A stretch of DNA of 58,998 nucleotides from Candidatus Cryosericum terrychapinii. GTDB lineage: Bacteria; Caldisericota; Caldisericia; Cryosericales; Cryosericaceae. Position numbers and translations under genes: made by a program. Location of the stretch: assembly GCF_003570925.1 (NCBI RefSeq), contig NZ_QXIS01000020.1, positions 1 to 58,998 of the forward strand, written 5' to 3'. Positions 1 to 8,460 of the stretch are shown here, piece after piece. Positions within the stretch are counted from its first letter, which is position 1. Every line of letters starts with the position of its first letter. The notes beneath the pieces are model-generated. The model did no database searches and was not told where the DNA came from. It saw only the letters and a list, made by a program, of their open reading frames with translations.

Positions 1-2
1 CT

Positions 3-278
3 ATGGCAGATCACATAAACGGAGACGACTTGGACAATAGGAAGGTGAACCTTCGTTGGGCAACACACGAACAGAACATGCAAAACCGGCCAGGCTGGAA
101 CAAGTACAGCTCTTATCCGGGGATCTTTTTTAAGAAAGACACAGGGAAGTGGGACGTTTGCGTCCATCGGTCATTCGAATCCTTGGAGGAGGCAGAAGCA
201 TTTTCGGAGGCTGTCCACGATTCGGTGTTTGGGCAGTATGCTCGGAAACCAAAACACGTCGGTGTGGTTTCGAAATGA
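3..278 (+). CDS. HNH homing-endonuclease-like protein, C-terminal part (5' end outside window)
   Basis: C-terminal part of an HNH endonuclease of the type found as free-standing or intron-borne homing enzymes. The protein opens directly with DHINGDDLDNR and NLRWATHEQNMQNR, the D-H-x-N-G ... D-N-R ... N-L-R ... Q-N pattern of the HNH_3 core. It continues with K-W-D-V and EAEAFSEAVHDSVFGQYA, which resembles the AP2-like DNA-binding tail of these proteins. The metal-binding half motif normally has residues upstream, so the ATG at position 3 is probably internal and the real start lies before the window. It is the only plus-strand gene in the first 30 kb and the only trace of a mobile element seen here. 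Target site and activity cannot be judged from this fragment. Confidence 0.75.
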   Translation: MADHINGDDLDNRKVNLRWATHEQNMQNRPGWNKYSSYPGIFFKKDTGKWDVCVHRSFESLEEAEAFSEAVHDSVFGQYARKPKHVGVVSK

Positions 279-407
279 ATACCTGGTTCTGGTTGGCCTG
301 GATTTTCGAGACTATGGACTGATCAGAATCGTGGTATACAAATCAATCTTTGTGAACCAGGGATCCAACTGTGGATAACTTTGGGCCGATCTTCGAGAAG
401 GGAAAGT
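279..407. other. Intergenic gap between HNH fragment and fmt
   Basis: About 130 bases between the stop of the HNH fragment and the convergent stop of fmt. An 8-base inverted repeat (CCTGGTTC at 282-289, GAACCAGG at 354-361) is present, but its 64-base loop makes a terminator unlikely. No gene or T-tract terminator was recognised. Confidence 0.4.
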
Positions 408-1370
408 CTAGGCAGATGGGTTTCGGCGGAGGACAATTCCGGGGACAAGACGCCGACCATTCAGGAGGTCGGCCGTCGACATGGGAGCCTTCCCCTGAAA
501 CTGGAGTTCCAAAAGTTCAAGCCATCCGTCGTCGCAGCGAACGGCGGCACGCTTGCGCAGAAATTGCGCAACCGTACCACAGAGGGCGTCTGCGGGGAGG
601 TCGGTGTGTGCAGACAAAGGGATAGCCCTGAGGATCTTCACCCGGTCGGCTCCCTGGAAAGTGCACGCACATGGTTCAGGGGCAAGAGCTCGAACAAGAT
701 TGTATGCTTGCACGACCGAACCTGACCAGTCGATGAGCTCGTCGTCAGACTTGAGCTTGCGCGCGTAGGAACCCGCGCCGGTTTGTTGCAGCAGCGTTGT
801 TGACCTGTGCAACAGTTGGTCGAGGACGTGCAGGGCAAGTGGTGCGCCTACCCGGACGATAGACGCCTCGACATCGGTGCGGTAATCCGAGTCGGCAATT
901 GTGAACGGTTCCTGAGCCAGGAGGTCGCCTTGGTCCAGCAGGCCGTTCATGCGAATGATGCTCACCGCTGACTGTCTGCAGCCGTCCATGATCTGGCGTT
1001 CAATAGGAGCTGCTCCCCGGTACCAGGGCAACGGGGACGGGTGGAGGTTGATGGAGGCGAGACGCGGTGCATCCAGGAGAGCCTGCGGAAGGAGTCTTCC
1101 ATACGAAAGCAGAAACAGAATGTCGACGGCATCGTCGACCAGTCGCTTTGTCAGTACCTCCCCAGGGGTTTCTGCGCCATTGAGCGCAGGGATGGAGTGG
1201 GACTGCGCCCACTCTTGTACGGGGTTGGCCAGGAGCTTGCCTCGGCGGACGCGCGGCTTCTCTGACACGACCGCAAGGACGACGTGGAACCGACATCTGA
1301 TGGTCTCGAAAACCGGGACCGAAATCGATGACGAACCAAAGACAGCGATGCGGGGAGCGTCCAAGGCCAT
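408..1370 (-). CDS. fmt: Methionyl-tRNA formyltransferase
   Basis: Formylates Met-tRNA(fMet) with 10-formyl-tetrahydrofolate before translation initiation; cytoplasmic. The 320 residues match the usual length. The N-terminal formyltransferase domain begins RIAVFGSSSISVPVFE. The catalytic stretch INLHPSPLPWYRGAAPIERQ holds the Asn and His of the active site, and the catalytic Asp follows in GLLDQGDLL. The C-terminal tRNA-binding domain ends with LLELQFQGKAPMSTADLLNG. It lies 2 bases after def, the usual def-fmt pair, so formylation and deformylation are co-expressed. It is the last gene of a minus-strand series running back through priA and metK. Confidence 0.95.
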   Translation of the reverse strand: MALDAPRIAVFGSSSISVPVFETIRCRFHVVLAVVSEKPRVRRGKLLANPVQEWAQSHSIPALNGAETPGEVLTKRLVDDAVDILFLLSYGRLLPQALLDAPRLASINLHPSPLPWYRGAAPIERQIMDGCRQSAVSIIRMNGLLDQGDLLAQEPFTIADSDYRTDVEASIVRVGAPLALHVLDQLLHRSTTLLQQTGAGSYARKLKSDDELIDWSGSVVQAYNLVRALAPEPCACTFQGADRVKILRAIPLSAHTDLPADALCGTVAQFLRKRAAVRCDDGWLELLELQFQGKAPMSTADLLNGRRLVPGIVLRRNPSA

Positions 1371-1372
1371 CG

Positions 1373-1882
1373 TCAGAGCTGCTGTCCCTTTCCCTCGACT
1401 GTTTGAGTGAGTGCGGCGGCAACAGGACTTCCTTCCTGCACGGAAATCGTGGACGGGTCAGTGATCCGATCGACGAACAGCATGCCCTGGAGGTGATCGA
1501 ACTCGTGCTGGATCACGCGAGCCTCAAAATCGAGGAACTTGTGGACGCGTCTCTTGCCGGTATGGTCCAGGTATGACAGCGTGATTTCAGTAGCACGGTC
1601 GATTGGAGCATAAACACCCGGAACGCTGAGACAGCCTTCCTCAGCGCTTGCTGATCCCTTGCGCTCCAAGATCTGAGGGTTCGCCACGAGATGGAGTCCT
1701 TCTCCGACATTATAGATGAAGAACGCTTGGCTAAGGCCGATCTGAGGGGCAGCCAAGCCGACTCCTGTCGGTTTCATGACATCTTCCATCGATTTGGCCA
1801 GATGAACAAGCTCTCTCGTCATCTTCCGTATGGGTTGTGCCTTCTTGCGAAGGATGGGACTGCCAATCAGCACGATCTTCAT
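1373..1882 (-). CDS. def: Peptide deformylase
   Basis: Metalloenzyme that removes the formyl group from nascent proteins at the ribosome. All three family motifs are present: GVGLAAPQIG, EEGCLSVPG (Cys metal ligand) and HEFDHLQG (HExxH). The 169-residue form starting MKIVLIGSPILRKKAQPI is chosen: its ATG lies 4 bases after the priA stop and the protein begins where the family begins. An in-frame start 99 bases upstream would add 33 unrelated residues overlapping priA. It is followed directly by fmt. Confidence 0.95.
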   Translation of the reverse strand: MKIVLIGSPILRKKAQPIRKMTRELVHLAKSMEDVMKPTGVGLAAPQIGLSQAFFIYNVGEGLHLVANPQILERKGSASAEEGCLSVPGVYAPIDRATEITLSYLDHTGKRRVHKFLDFEARVIQHEFDHLQGMLFVDRITDPSTISVQEGSPVAAALTQTVEGKGQQL

Positions 1883-1886
1883 GTGA

Positions 1887-3977
1887 TCAGTATACCCGGA
1901 TGGCAGCATTCTGAAAGTGTCTATTGCGAGCGAGTGCGGTGCCGACACGCAGTCCAAGGGCCGCCTGCAAGGAGTCGGCACGGAACTCGAGAGAGAGGAC
2001 TCTTGCTCGAGCTGAGACTGTCAGCAGATCGGCGTGCAGTCCGCGGAAATCCACTCCTTCCGCAGCAAGGGCGGTCCCCAAGTCCCTGCTTATTGCGTCC
2101 ACATCGGGGCTGGTGCCACGAGACGAGACTCGTACGACGAACTGGCGTGCGAAAGGTGGCATCAACAGCTCACGGCGCTGTTCCCTCTCGTTCTCAAGGA
2201 AGACTGCCATGGTCTCAGTACCGTCGAGAACGCTTCGCAGGCCTGTGGAGCGGCGGTCGAGCTGGATCAGAACAGTGCCTGGCGCGGTTTCTGCTACCGC
2301 GCCACGGACGACGACGGCCAGCTGCTCGATGTTGTCGAACACCGGGTGTCGGAGTCCGACGCTCACGTCGGGAAAGACAACGAGCGCAGGCTTCAGGACG
2401 GCGATGCGCTGGGCGTCGGCATATGTGCCTAGAAACAGCGACGGACCAGTGTTCTGTTGAATTACGGTGTCGTCGCTGGGTATCATCAGCTGGACGGCTG
2501 AGACCGGAAACGTACGCTGGAGCTCACGGGCGAGGCGGTCCAAGCCATACCCTCGTGACCGAAGTTGTGTCCCTTGGCAGTTGGGACAAAGATCGGGCGG
2601 AGCCTCCGAATGACCGCACTGTTTGCAGAAGAGCCTCTTCCTGTCCCCCCCCAGGGTCAGCGTCGCACCACAGTCAGGGCATGTTGCCGTATACCCACAT
2701 TCCGCACACTCGATCAGCGTCGCGAAACCGCGGATGTTGAGGAGAAGCATGGAGTCCTTGCCCTGGTCGTAGGTTTGCCGGAGGAGGCGCATCGTGGGTG
2801 CGAGGAGAACCCCCGAAGGCCCAGTCTGTTTCTCCGAGGCAGCGTTCTGACTCCGAAGAACGAAGGTAGCAGACACGTGGGCAGGGTTCTCGACCTCTGA
2901 CCCCAGTGCAGAGTCTGTCGGGACGCCACAGGCGTCAAGCACTGAGAGTGTGGGCGCACTCACGCCAGCCAGACACGGGATGCCGTGTACCTTGCTCATG
3001 TCAGCTGCAACACTGAGAAGACTTCTGAGCGAAAAGTGTTGCCAGAAAAAGGGCCACTCCCCGGGGATCCCTAGATCCACGGCAACAAGTGCGATTTCCG
3101 GGAGGATCAACGACGAGAACTGACGGGTGCTCAGCCAGACGGTCGAGTGGCGGTCGCCACGAAAGCGTCTGGCGCCGACTGAGGGCCAACGGACAACTGG
3201 GATGCTCCAGTCGCGGGACAGGAGCCCTTCGTACAGACTCGCGAGCACGTCTGAGCTGACGATCAGGGCAACGCTGCCACCGCCTGCGATCGCGGCTTCT
3301 ATGGCAGGGCGAAAGCGAGTCGCCCTGTCCACGAATGATCCGACAATGAGCTGTGGATCATTGTGGTCGCTCCATGCGCCGGACACTCGTGGCTCGGTGC
3401 CGGCTAGTCCGCCGTCGACAACAAATCCCTGTTCATAGAGCTTGCGTCTTGCGGGGGTTGACAGTTTCCAGAGCGCGCTCTGTAGATGAGCAGTGGCTTC
3501 AGTATCTGCAAGCAGTTGGCGCACTGGAGCGGTGGTTGTGGAAAAGGAGGGGTCCTGCGCGGCCATCACCTGCAGATTGTGCAGAAGCAGTGCCGGTTCG
3601 GGTGCGGTCAGGCGAGCCTTGTTGCGGTCATGCGGTTGAGATGCCTGCAGGAAACGGACAATCGCGAGGGCATCTTCCCAACCAAGGACCTGTCTCTCGA
3701 GAGAATGCTGAAGCGCTGCCACATCAGGCCCCAGCGCCGGATAGATGCCAGGCGCTGAGCACACACTCAGGGCAGGGAGTGGGAGCGCCCCTGTCTCGGA
3801 CCATGGACCCTCGAGAACAGATGTCGACACGAGCAGGGCAGGCGCGACATCGTGCACAAAAGGAACCAGAAACCACGTTCCTGGTTCCGGTTTGTCCTCA
3901 ACCGAACCGAGATCGTACGCAAGGAGGTTCCGCGAAAACGGACCTCTCTGCGTCAGAACGGCGAAACTGCCGATCAC
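1887..3977 (-). CDS. priA: PriA-like primosomal protein N' with degenerate helicase motifs
   Basis: Related to PriA, which recognises stalled forks and reloads the replicative helicase. The 696 residues carry the PriA zinc module near residues 420-465 (CAECGYTATCPDC, CKQCGHSEAPPDLCPNC) and the C-terminal part ending with ERRELLMPPF-like sequence (EQRRELLMPPFARQF). The ATPase motifs have decayed. Where PriA has G-x-x-G-S-G-K-T there is IVGSFVDRATRFRPAIE, and where it has the DEEH box there is VAVDLGIPGEW. Actinobacterial PriA proteins are likewise known to lack these motifs. It is therefore probably a structural primosome factor without helicase activity. It sits between metK and def, 3 bases after metK. 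Confidence 0.88.
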   Translation of the reverse strand: MIGSFAVLTQRGPFSRNLLAYDLGSVEDKPEPGTWFLVPFVHDVAPALLVSTSVLEGPWSETGALPLPALSVCSAPGIYPALGPDVAALQHSLERQVLGWEDALAIVRFLQASQPHDRNKARLTAPEPALLLHNLQVMAAQDPSFSTTTAPVRQLLADTEATAHLQSALWKLSTPARRKLYEQGFVVDGGLAGTEPRVSGAWSDHNDPQLIVGSFVDRATRFRPAIEAAIAGGGSVALIVSSDVLASLYEGLLSRDWSIPVVRWPSVGARRFRGDRHSTVWLSTRQFSSLILPEIALVAVDLGIPGEWPFFWQHFSLRSLLSVAADMSKVHGIPCLAGVSAPTLSVLDACGVPTDSALGSEVENPAHVSATFVLRSQNAASEKQTGPSGVLLAPTMRLLRQTYDQGKDSMLLLNIRGFATLIECAECGYTATCPDCGATLTLGGDRKRLFCKQCGHSEAPPDLCPNCQGTQLRSRGYGLDRLARELQRTFPVSAVQLMIPSDDTVIQQNTGPSLFLGTYADAQRIAVLKPALVVFPDVSVGLRHPVFDNIEQLAVVVRGAVAETAPGTVLIQLDRRSTGLRSVLDGTETMAVFLENEREQRRELLMPPFARQFVVRVSSRGTSPDVDAISRDLGTALAAEGVDFRGLHADLLTVSARARVLSLEFRADSLQAALGLRVGTALARNRHFQNAAIRVY

Positions 3978-3980
3978 GGG

Positions 3981-5150
3981 CTAGATCTTGAGCCAGTTCT
4001 TGAGTTCTCGAGCCAGGTCAAGTTCTTCCCAGCTGAATCCTGGACGTCCGAAGTGACCGTGCATGGACGTCTGGCGGTAGATGGGCTTGCGAAGGCCGAG
4101 ATAGTCGATGATGGCAGCGGGAGTCATTTCGACATTCTTCGCTACGGCGTCTCGTACGATCGACTCGGGCAGCGCGCCAGTGCCTTCAAAGGAAAGCTCG
4201 AACGAAACGGGGTCCTTCTGACCGATGACATAAGCCGCCTGAGTAAGGCATCGATGGGCAATACCGGCTGCCACGATGTTCTTCGCGAGATACCGCATAA
4301 GATAGGTGGCCGATCGGTCCACCTTTGTGGGGTCCTTGCCAGAGAAAGCTCCTCCGCCATGCGGGATACGTCCCCCGTAGGTGTCGATGGTTAGCTTGCG
4401 GCCCGTCATGCCCGTGTCGCACTGTGGGCCGCCCACGACAAACTTGCCGGTTGGGTTCACAAAGATCCTGGTCTTGCTGTCGAGAAGGTCGGACGGCAAC
4501 GATGGCCGTACGACCTTCTCGATGATCTCCTCACGAGCCTGATTCGACATTCGTGAGGGATTCTCGGGATCAAGAACGGTATCGAGGTGCTGAGACGAGA
4601 GGACGACAGAACGCAGGTACACGGGCTTGTCGCCATCGTATTCCAGCGTGACCTGGCTCTTGCCATCCGGCCCCAGATAGTCAAGGATATTCTGCTGCCG
4701 GACTTCCTCCTGACGCATCGTAAGCCTGCGCGCCAGTTCGTATGGTAGCGGCATATACTCGGGCGTCTCGTCCGTGGCATAGCCATACATGATGCCCTGG
4801 TCCCCGGCCCCACCTGCGTCGACACCCTGGGCAATGTCTGGAGACTGGCGGCCAATTGCGTTGACGACCGCACAGGTCTTGGCGTCAAACCCATATTTCG
4901 GGTCATTGTAACCAATGCTGTCGATAGTCGACCGGACGACGCCGTCGACGTCGACGAATGCCTCGGTGGTTATCTCTCCCCCGACCATTACCAGACCATG
5001 TGTGACAAATGTCTCACAGGCAACGCGGCTGTATCGGTCCTTCGCAAGCAGATCGTCCAGAATCGCGTCCGATATCTGATCCGCGACCTTGTCGGGATGC
5101 CCGATCGTCACAAACTCTACGGTCTGACTGGTGCGCGCATTCTTGTCCAT
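3981..5150 (-). CDS. metK: S-adenosylmethionine synthetase
   Basis: Makes S-adenosylmethionine from ATP and methionine; homotetrameric cytoplasmic enzyme. The signature stretches are GHPDKVADQISDAILD near the N-terminus, GAGDQGIMYGYATDETPEY, and GGGAFSGKDPTKVDRSA (phosphate-binding loop). The 389-residue form starting MDKNARTSQTVEF is chosen because AAAGGAG lies about 6 bases before that ATG; an upstream start would add 12 residues. A small oddity: the residue before GHPDK is Ile (TIGHPDK) where most MetK proteins have Glu (SEGHPDK). The loop before GAGDQG is shorter than in the Escherichia coli protein. It lies downstream of the omega-like gene and upstream of priA. Confidence 0.96.
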   Translation of the reverse strand: MDKNARTSQTVEFVTIGHPDKVADQISDAILDDLLAKDRYSRVACETFVTHGLVMVGGEITTEAFVDVDGVVRSTIDSIGYNDPKYGFDAKTCAVVNAIGRQSPDIAQGVDAGGAGDQGIMYGYATDETPEYMPLPYELARRLTMRQEEVRQQNILDYLGPDGKSQVTLEYDGDKPVYLRSVVLSSQHLDTVLDPENPSRMSNQAREEIIEKVVRPSLPSDLLDSKTRIFVNPTGKFVVGGPQCDTGMTGRKLTIDTYGGRIPHGGGAFSGKDPTKVDRSATYLMRYLAKNIVAAGIAHRCLTQAAYVIGQKDPVSFELSFEGTGALPESIVRDAVAKNVEMTPAAIIDYLGLRKPIYRQTSMHGHFGRPGFSWEELDLARELKNWLKI

Positions 5151-5176
5151 AGGTCTCTCCTTTCGCAAGCTGTCGA

Positions 5177-5200
5177 CACCCCGCACGCTTGTACGGGGTG
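5177..5200 (-). promoter_or_regulatory. Hairpin in the metK 5' leader
   Basis: A perfect 7-base inverted repeat, CACCCCG (5177-5183) and CGGGGTG (5194-5200), with a 10-base loop, lies between the omega-like gene and the metK ribosome-binding site. No T-tract follows, so it is not an obvious terminator. The leader is too short and lacks the conserved parts of a known SAM riboswitch. It may be an mRNA stability or processing element. Confidence 0.4.
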
Positions 5201-5239
5201 GTTGGCGTTTCTTCGCAAGTGATCGGACTTCAGGATGCG

Positions 5240-5503
5240 CTACCGCTTCGTTTTGGCGTCCTCGATGACGGGGTTCACAACGTCGCGTTCTGCAGCAGCC
5301 ACCATGCGGCCGGCGGACTTCCGAAGGATGTCGTCAACAGGCTCGCGAAGTGGGTCGGTCTTCTCTTCGAGCAACTGATGTGATGTATCGAGAAGCTGAC
5401 GAATGAGCCGATACTTGTTCGTGTCAACTTTCGCAATCAACGTCTCCAGATAGAGGTTTGCCAGCTCTGGCTGTTGGGTAGGCTGTTCTTTCTGCTCGTC
5501 CAT
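5240..5503 (-). CDS. Small protein, probable RNA polymerase omega-like subunit
   Basis: An 87-residue helical, charged protein (MDEQKEQPTQQPELANLYLE start, TKR end). Position is the main argument: it follows gmk by 9 bases, where rpoZ stands in many bacteria. The segment IAKVDTNKYRLIRQLLDTSHQ is loosely like the omega stretch in which V-x-N-R/K-Y/F-x-L-V begins the conserved helix. The similarity is too weak to call from sequence alone. AGGAG lies 6 bases before the chosen ATG; a TTG two codons upstream is the alternative. If it is not omega, it is an uncharacterised small helical protein. Confidence 0.5.
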   Translation of the reverse strand: MDEQKEQPTQQPELANLYLETLIAKVDTNKYRLIRQLLDTSHQLLEEKTDPLREPVDDILRKSAGRMVAAAERDVVNPVIEDAKTKR

Positions 5504-5512
5504 GCACAACTC

Positions 5513-6061
5513 CTATCTCCGCAGTACACTGCGGATTATGCTGTCGACAATGTCGACCGTGGTCTCAAGGTGGCGGTTCGTGACCATGTAATCGTAGTCC
5601 TTGGCAAACGTCATCTCGTAATGACCAAGCTCGATGCGTTCAGCCATCTCTTCGGGTGTTTCGGAGCCCCTGCACTCCAGACGACGTTCAAGTTCCATCA
5701 CATCCGGGGGCTTGAGGAAAATCATAAGGGCTCCCGGGAATAGGCGCTTTATGCTGGGACCGCCATGAATATCAATGGTCAGGACGAGAATCTCCTGCGG
5801 TCTGACAGCCTCAAGCGAGGACTTCAGCGTCCCATAGCGATGACCACATACATTAGCATACTCTGCGAACAGCCCTTTGTCAATCCAATCTGTGAACTGT
5901 TCCTCGGTCACAAAGTGATAATCGATGCCGTCCACTTCCCCCGGTCGGGGGGCCCTCGTCGTCACTGAGATCGAGCGCTGCATATCTGGGTAGCGCCGCA
6001 ACAGTTCCGCGACGACAGTGCTCTTGCCGACGCCTCCAGGACCAGATACTACGACAATCAT
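5513..6061 (-). CDS. gmk: Guanylate kinase
   Basis: Phosphorylates GMP to GDP with ATP. The 182 residues include the P-loop GPGGVGKST at residues 7-15. The GMP-binding region SVTTRAPRPGEVDGIDYHFV and FAEYANVCGHRYGT follows, and the lid region LERRLECRGSETPEEMAERI closes the family pattern. The start overlaps the stop of the upstream protease gene by 4 bases (ATGA). It is followed by the omega-like gene, a common pairing. Confidence 0.95.
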   Translation of the reverse strand: MIVVVSGPGGVGKSTVVAELLRRYPDMQRSISVTTRAPRPGEVDGIDYHFVTEEQFTDWIDKGLFAEYANVCGHRYGTLKSSLEAVRPQEILVLTIDIHGGPSIKRLFPGALMIFLKPPDVMELERRLECRGSETPEEMAERIELGHYEMTFAKDYDYMVTNRHLETTVDIVDSIIRSVLRR

Positions 6062-7257
6062 GGGCGCTTTCCTTCCTCTACCGTCTGGACGGCGCGTGCG
6101 AGCTGGCCATCGCCCGGGAGCGTTCCAAAGAGTGCGGGGGCCGGATCTGCTACGACGACGTTGGGAGTCAGCCCTTTCTTCTGGATCGTGTTCTTGTTTG
6201 GCGTATAGTACTCCTCGACCGTTACTTTGAGTTCATATCCTTCTGTGAGGTCCCAGCTTCGCTGGATGAGTCCTTTGCCAAACGTTGTGGTTCCCACGAC
6301 GAGAGCCGCCTTGTTTTCCTGCATTGCAGCCGAGAAGATCTCGGAAGCGCTCGCAGAGTTTTCGTTGACCAGGACGACGATCGGAAATGCGACACTGCCA
6401 CCATTGACGGTCACGGGGTTTACTTCGCCTCCGGCCTCCCTCGTCCACAAAGCTGTCCCATGGGGAATGAAGTTCGACAGCATGTCGAGGCACTCGTTCA
6501 GATAGCCGCCTCCATTGTCCCGTATATCGATGACCAGTCCTGCAATCTTCTGGTCCTCGAGCGTGTGAAGCGTCTGGGCAAACTTCACAGCCACACCAGA
6601 GCTGAACGAGGAGACGGAGATATAGCCAACCTTGTTCCCGATGATGCGACTCTCGACAACCGGGAGTTCAACCTGGCGCCGCACAACAGTGTAGTCGAGA
6701 AGTGTCCCGGCACGTTCGATCTTCAATCCGACGGAGGTACCCACCTTGCCCTTGACACGAGAAGAGACGGTGTCGAGGTCCAGTTTCCGAGCTGTCGTGC
6801 CGTCTATGCTGTCGATAAGGTCTCCAGGTTTTAGCCCAGCCTCTTCTGCAGGCGTACCGGCAAACACCCTCACAATCTCGATAGCGTCAGCTTTCGCGCT
6901 CGGCGTGATGACGACGCCAATGCCTACGTATTCACCAGACAGCTGTTCGCGAAAGTCCGCCGCCTCAGCAGGCGTAAACAACTCCGTGTACGGGTCGCCG
7001 AGGCCGGCAACCTGCCCCTTGAGGAGCTTCTCCGCATCCACCTTCTGGTAGTACTGCAGGCTGAGCGTGTCATAGATGTCTCCAGACAGCTTGAGGTAGG
7101 TTTCGCGGTCAATGGTCGTCTGGACAGACGATGGCCGGGAAGAACCTGTCAGGCGTGGTGCAAGAAACGGATAGGCAACGAATCCTGCCCAGAACGTGAT
7201 CACAACGACGAGAAGTGCAGCTACTACTATGAGAAGCGAGGATTTTCTGGATGGCAT
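6058..7257 (-). CDS. S41 family C-terminal processing protease
   Basis: Membrane-anchored serine protease of the CtpA/CtpB type acting outside the cytoplasmic membrane. Its 399 residues comprise one N-terminal membrane segment (residues about 8-32, LLIVVAALLVVVITFWAGFV), then the S41 N-terminal helix region. A PDZ domain follows (GIGVVITPSA ... LKPGDLIDSIDG). The catalytic core has Ser in VNENSASASEIF and Lys in TTFGKGLIQ. AAAGGAG lies 6 bases before the ATG. Upstream is the M23 murein hydrolase. In several bacteria Ctp proteases tune wall hydrolases, so processing of that neighbour is possible but inferred only from position. Confidence 0.92.
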   Translation of the reverse strand: MPSRKSSLLIVVAALLVVVITFWAGFVAYPFLAPRLTGSSRPSSVQTTIDRETYLKLSGDIYDTLSLQYYQKVDAEKLLKGQVAGLGDPYTELFTPAEAADFREQLSGEYVGIGVVITPSAKADAIEIVRVFAGTPAEEAGLKPGDLIDSIDGTTARKLDLDTVSSRVKGKVGTSVGLKIERAGTLLDYTVVRRQVELPVVESRIIGNKVGYISVSSFSSGVAVKFAQTLHTLEDQKIAGLVIDIRDNGGGYLNECLDMLSNFIPHGTALWTREAGGEVNPVTVNGGSVAFPIVVLVNENSASASEIFSAAMQENKAALVVGTTTFGKGLIQRSWDLTEGYELKVTVEEYYTPNKNTIQKKGLTPNVVVADPAPALFGTLPGDGQLARAVQTVEEGKRP

Positions 7258-7281
7258 GGAAATCTCCTTTCGCAGTGAGCG

Positions 7282-8460
7282 CTACGGTTTTGGCCCAAGA
7301 TAGAGCATCGGATTCTTTGGAGTGGCATCGATCCGGACCTCAAAGTGCAGATGAGGGCCTGTGCTCCAGCCTGTGTTGTCTGTAAGGGCTATCACCTGAC
7401 CACGTTTCACGGACTGCCCCTTTTTGGCAATGAACGACTTGAGATGTCCAAAGACCAGGGTCATGTGCTGGCCACACTGAAGCATCAGCATGTTACCATA
7501 CCCTGAGAATCTCCCTTCGTACTCAACAACGCCGTCAGCGGGAGCAAGCAGCGTCGTCGACATCGGACAGCCCATGTCGATGCCGTTGTGCATCTCCCAG
7601 ACACCGTTGATCGGGTCGTGGCGCATCCCAAAAAGCTCGGTGATGTGAATGCTGCCGGGTATGGGCCAGAGAAGCTTGCCTGTCGGCTCATTGCCCGGAT
7701 GCTGCTGCCGATCGATCTCAGCGACAATCTGGTCGATGAGCTTGTTTTCCCGCTTGATTTCGTCTTGAATGCGCTTGTCATCGGCGGAGAATTGAGTACT
7801 CTTGGCTGCCAGATAGTTCAGGGTCTGCTGTGTGGCTGCTTTCTGCTCTGCCAGAAGGCTTGCCTGTTGTTTCTTGAGCGCATACACCTGTTCCAGCTGG
7901 CTCTTCGTCTGTGCATAGGCGGCGCGGTCCGATTGCAGAGCGAGTTTCTGTGTAGACACCGCAGACAGAGACCCCGTGATCTGTTGAAGGACAGCTGATA
8001 CCCCCTGCTGAGCTTCGACAGTGGCGTTAAGATCTCCACCTGTGAAAGGGAGACCTGCGACATCGAGGTTGGACACGTGGTAGAGGAGATCGATCGACGA
8101 CTCGATACCTGCTGACAGCTCATTGCATTGCTTTTCTCTGATGACGATCTGAGCCGCTGTCTTGGTGAGGAGGGTCTCGAGCTGGGCGATGCTGCTATCG
8201 ATCTCCCCTATGTCGCCTTCCAACTGATCCACTTGGTCATTGAGAGAGGTCAGCTGACTCAGGAGGTTGTACTTGGCCGACTTGTTCTCCTTGATCAGCT
8301 TCTGAATCGCCTGAAGCTGTGTCTTCAGCTGGTTCATCTTCTGCTGGGCGGCCTTAAGGTCGCTCGTGAGATCTCCTTCGACGCGAGGAGCGAAGACGGA
8401 GCCGCCCACAAAAAGGGAGAGAATCAGGACAAGGGCAGTGAGAACCTTCAGGGTTCTCAT
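7282..8460 (-). CDS. EnvC-like coiled-coil M23 murein hydrolase or activator
   Basis: Exported 392-residue wall protein with an N-terminal signal segment (VLTALVLILSLFVGGSVFA), a long coiled coil over residues about 30-250 and a C-terminal M23 (lysostaphin-type) domain. The metal-site pattern appears present: LFGMRHDPINGVWEMHNGIDMG gives H-x-x-x-D, and TGPHLHFEVR gives the H-x-H pair. An active endopeptidase is therefore plausible, unlike E. coli EnvC, which has lost its metal site. It overlaps the ftsX stop by 4 bases. FtsEX is known to control EnvC-type or other coiled-coil hydrolases directly, so this is the likely FtsEX partner. Confidence 0.9.
   Translation of the reverse strand: MRTLKVLTALVLILSLFVGGSVFAPRVEGDLTSDLKAAQQKMNQLKTQLQAIQKLIKENKSAKYNLLSQLTSLNDQVDQLEGDIGEIDSSIAQLETLLTKTAAQIVIREKQCNELSAGIESSIDLLYHVSNLDVAGLPFTGGDLNATVEAQQGVSAVLQQITGSLSAVSTQKLALQSDRAAYAQTKSQLEQVYALKKQQASLLAEQKAATQQTLNYLAAKSTQFSADDKRIQDEIKRENKLIDQIVAEIDRQQHPGNEPTGKLLWPIPGSIHITELFGMRHDPINGVWEMHNGIDMGCPMSTTLLAPADGVVEYEGRFSGYGNMLMLQCGQHMTLVFGHLKSFIAKKGQSVKRGQVIALTDNTGWSTGPHLHFEVRIDATPKNPMLYLGPKP

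Noticed and set aside
282-361. CCTGGTTC/GAACCAGG inverted repeat as terminator or attachment site
   Set aside because: Only 8 bases with a 64-base loop, no T-tract and no second copy of a core sequence.
5151-5239. SAM riboswitch before metK
   Set aside because: The leader is under 90 bases, has one simple hairpin and lacks the conserved junction and pseudoknot parts of known SAM riboswitches; no terminator follows.
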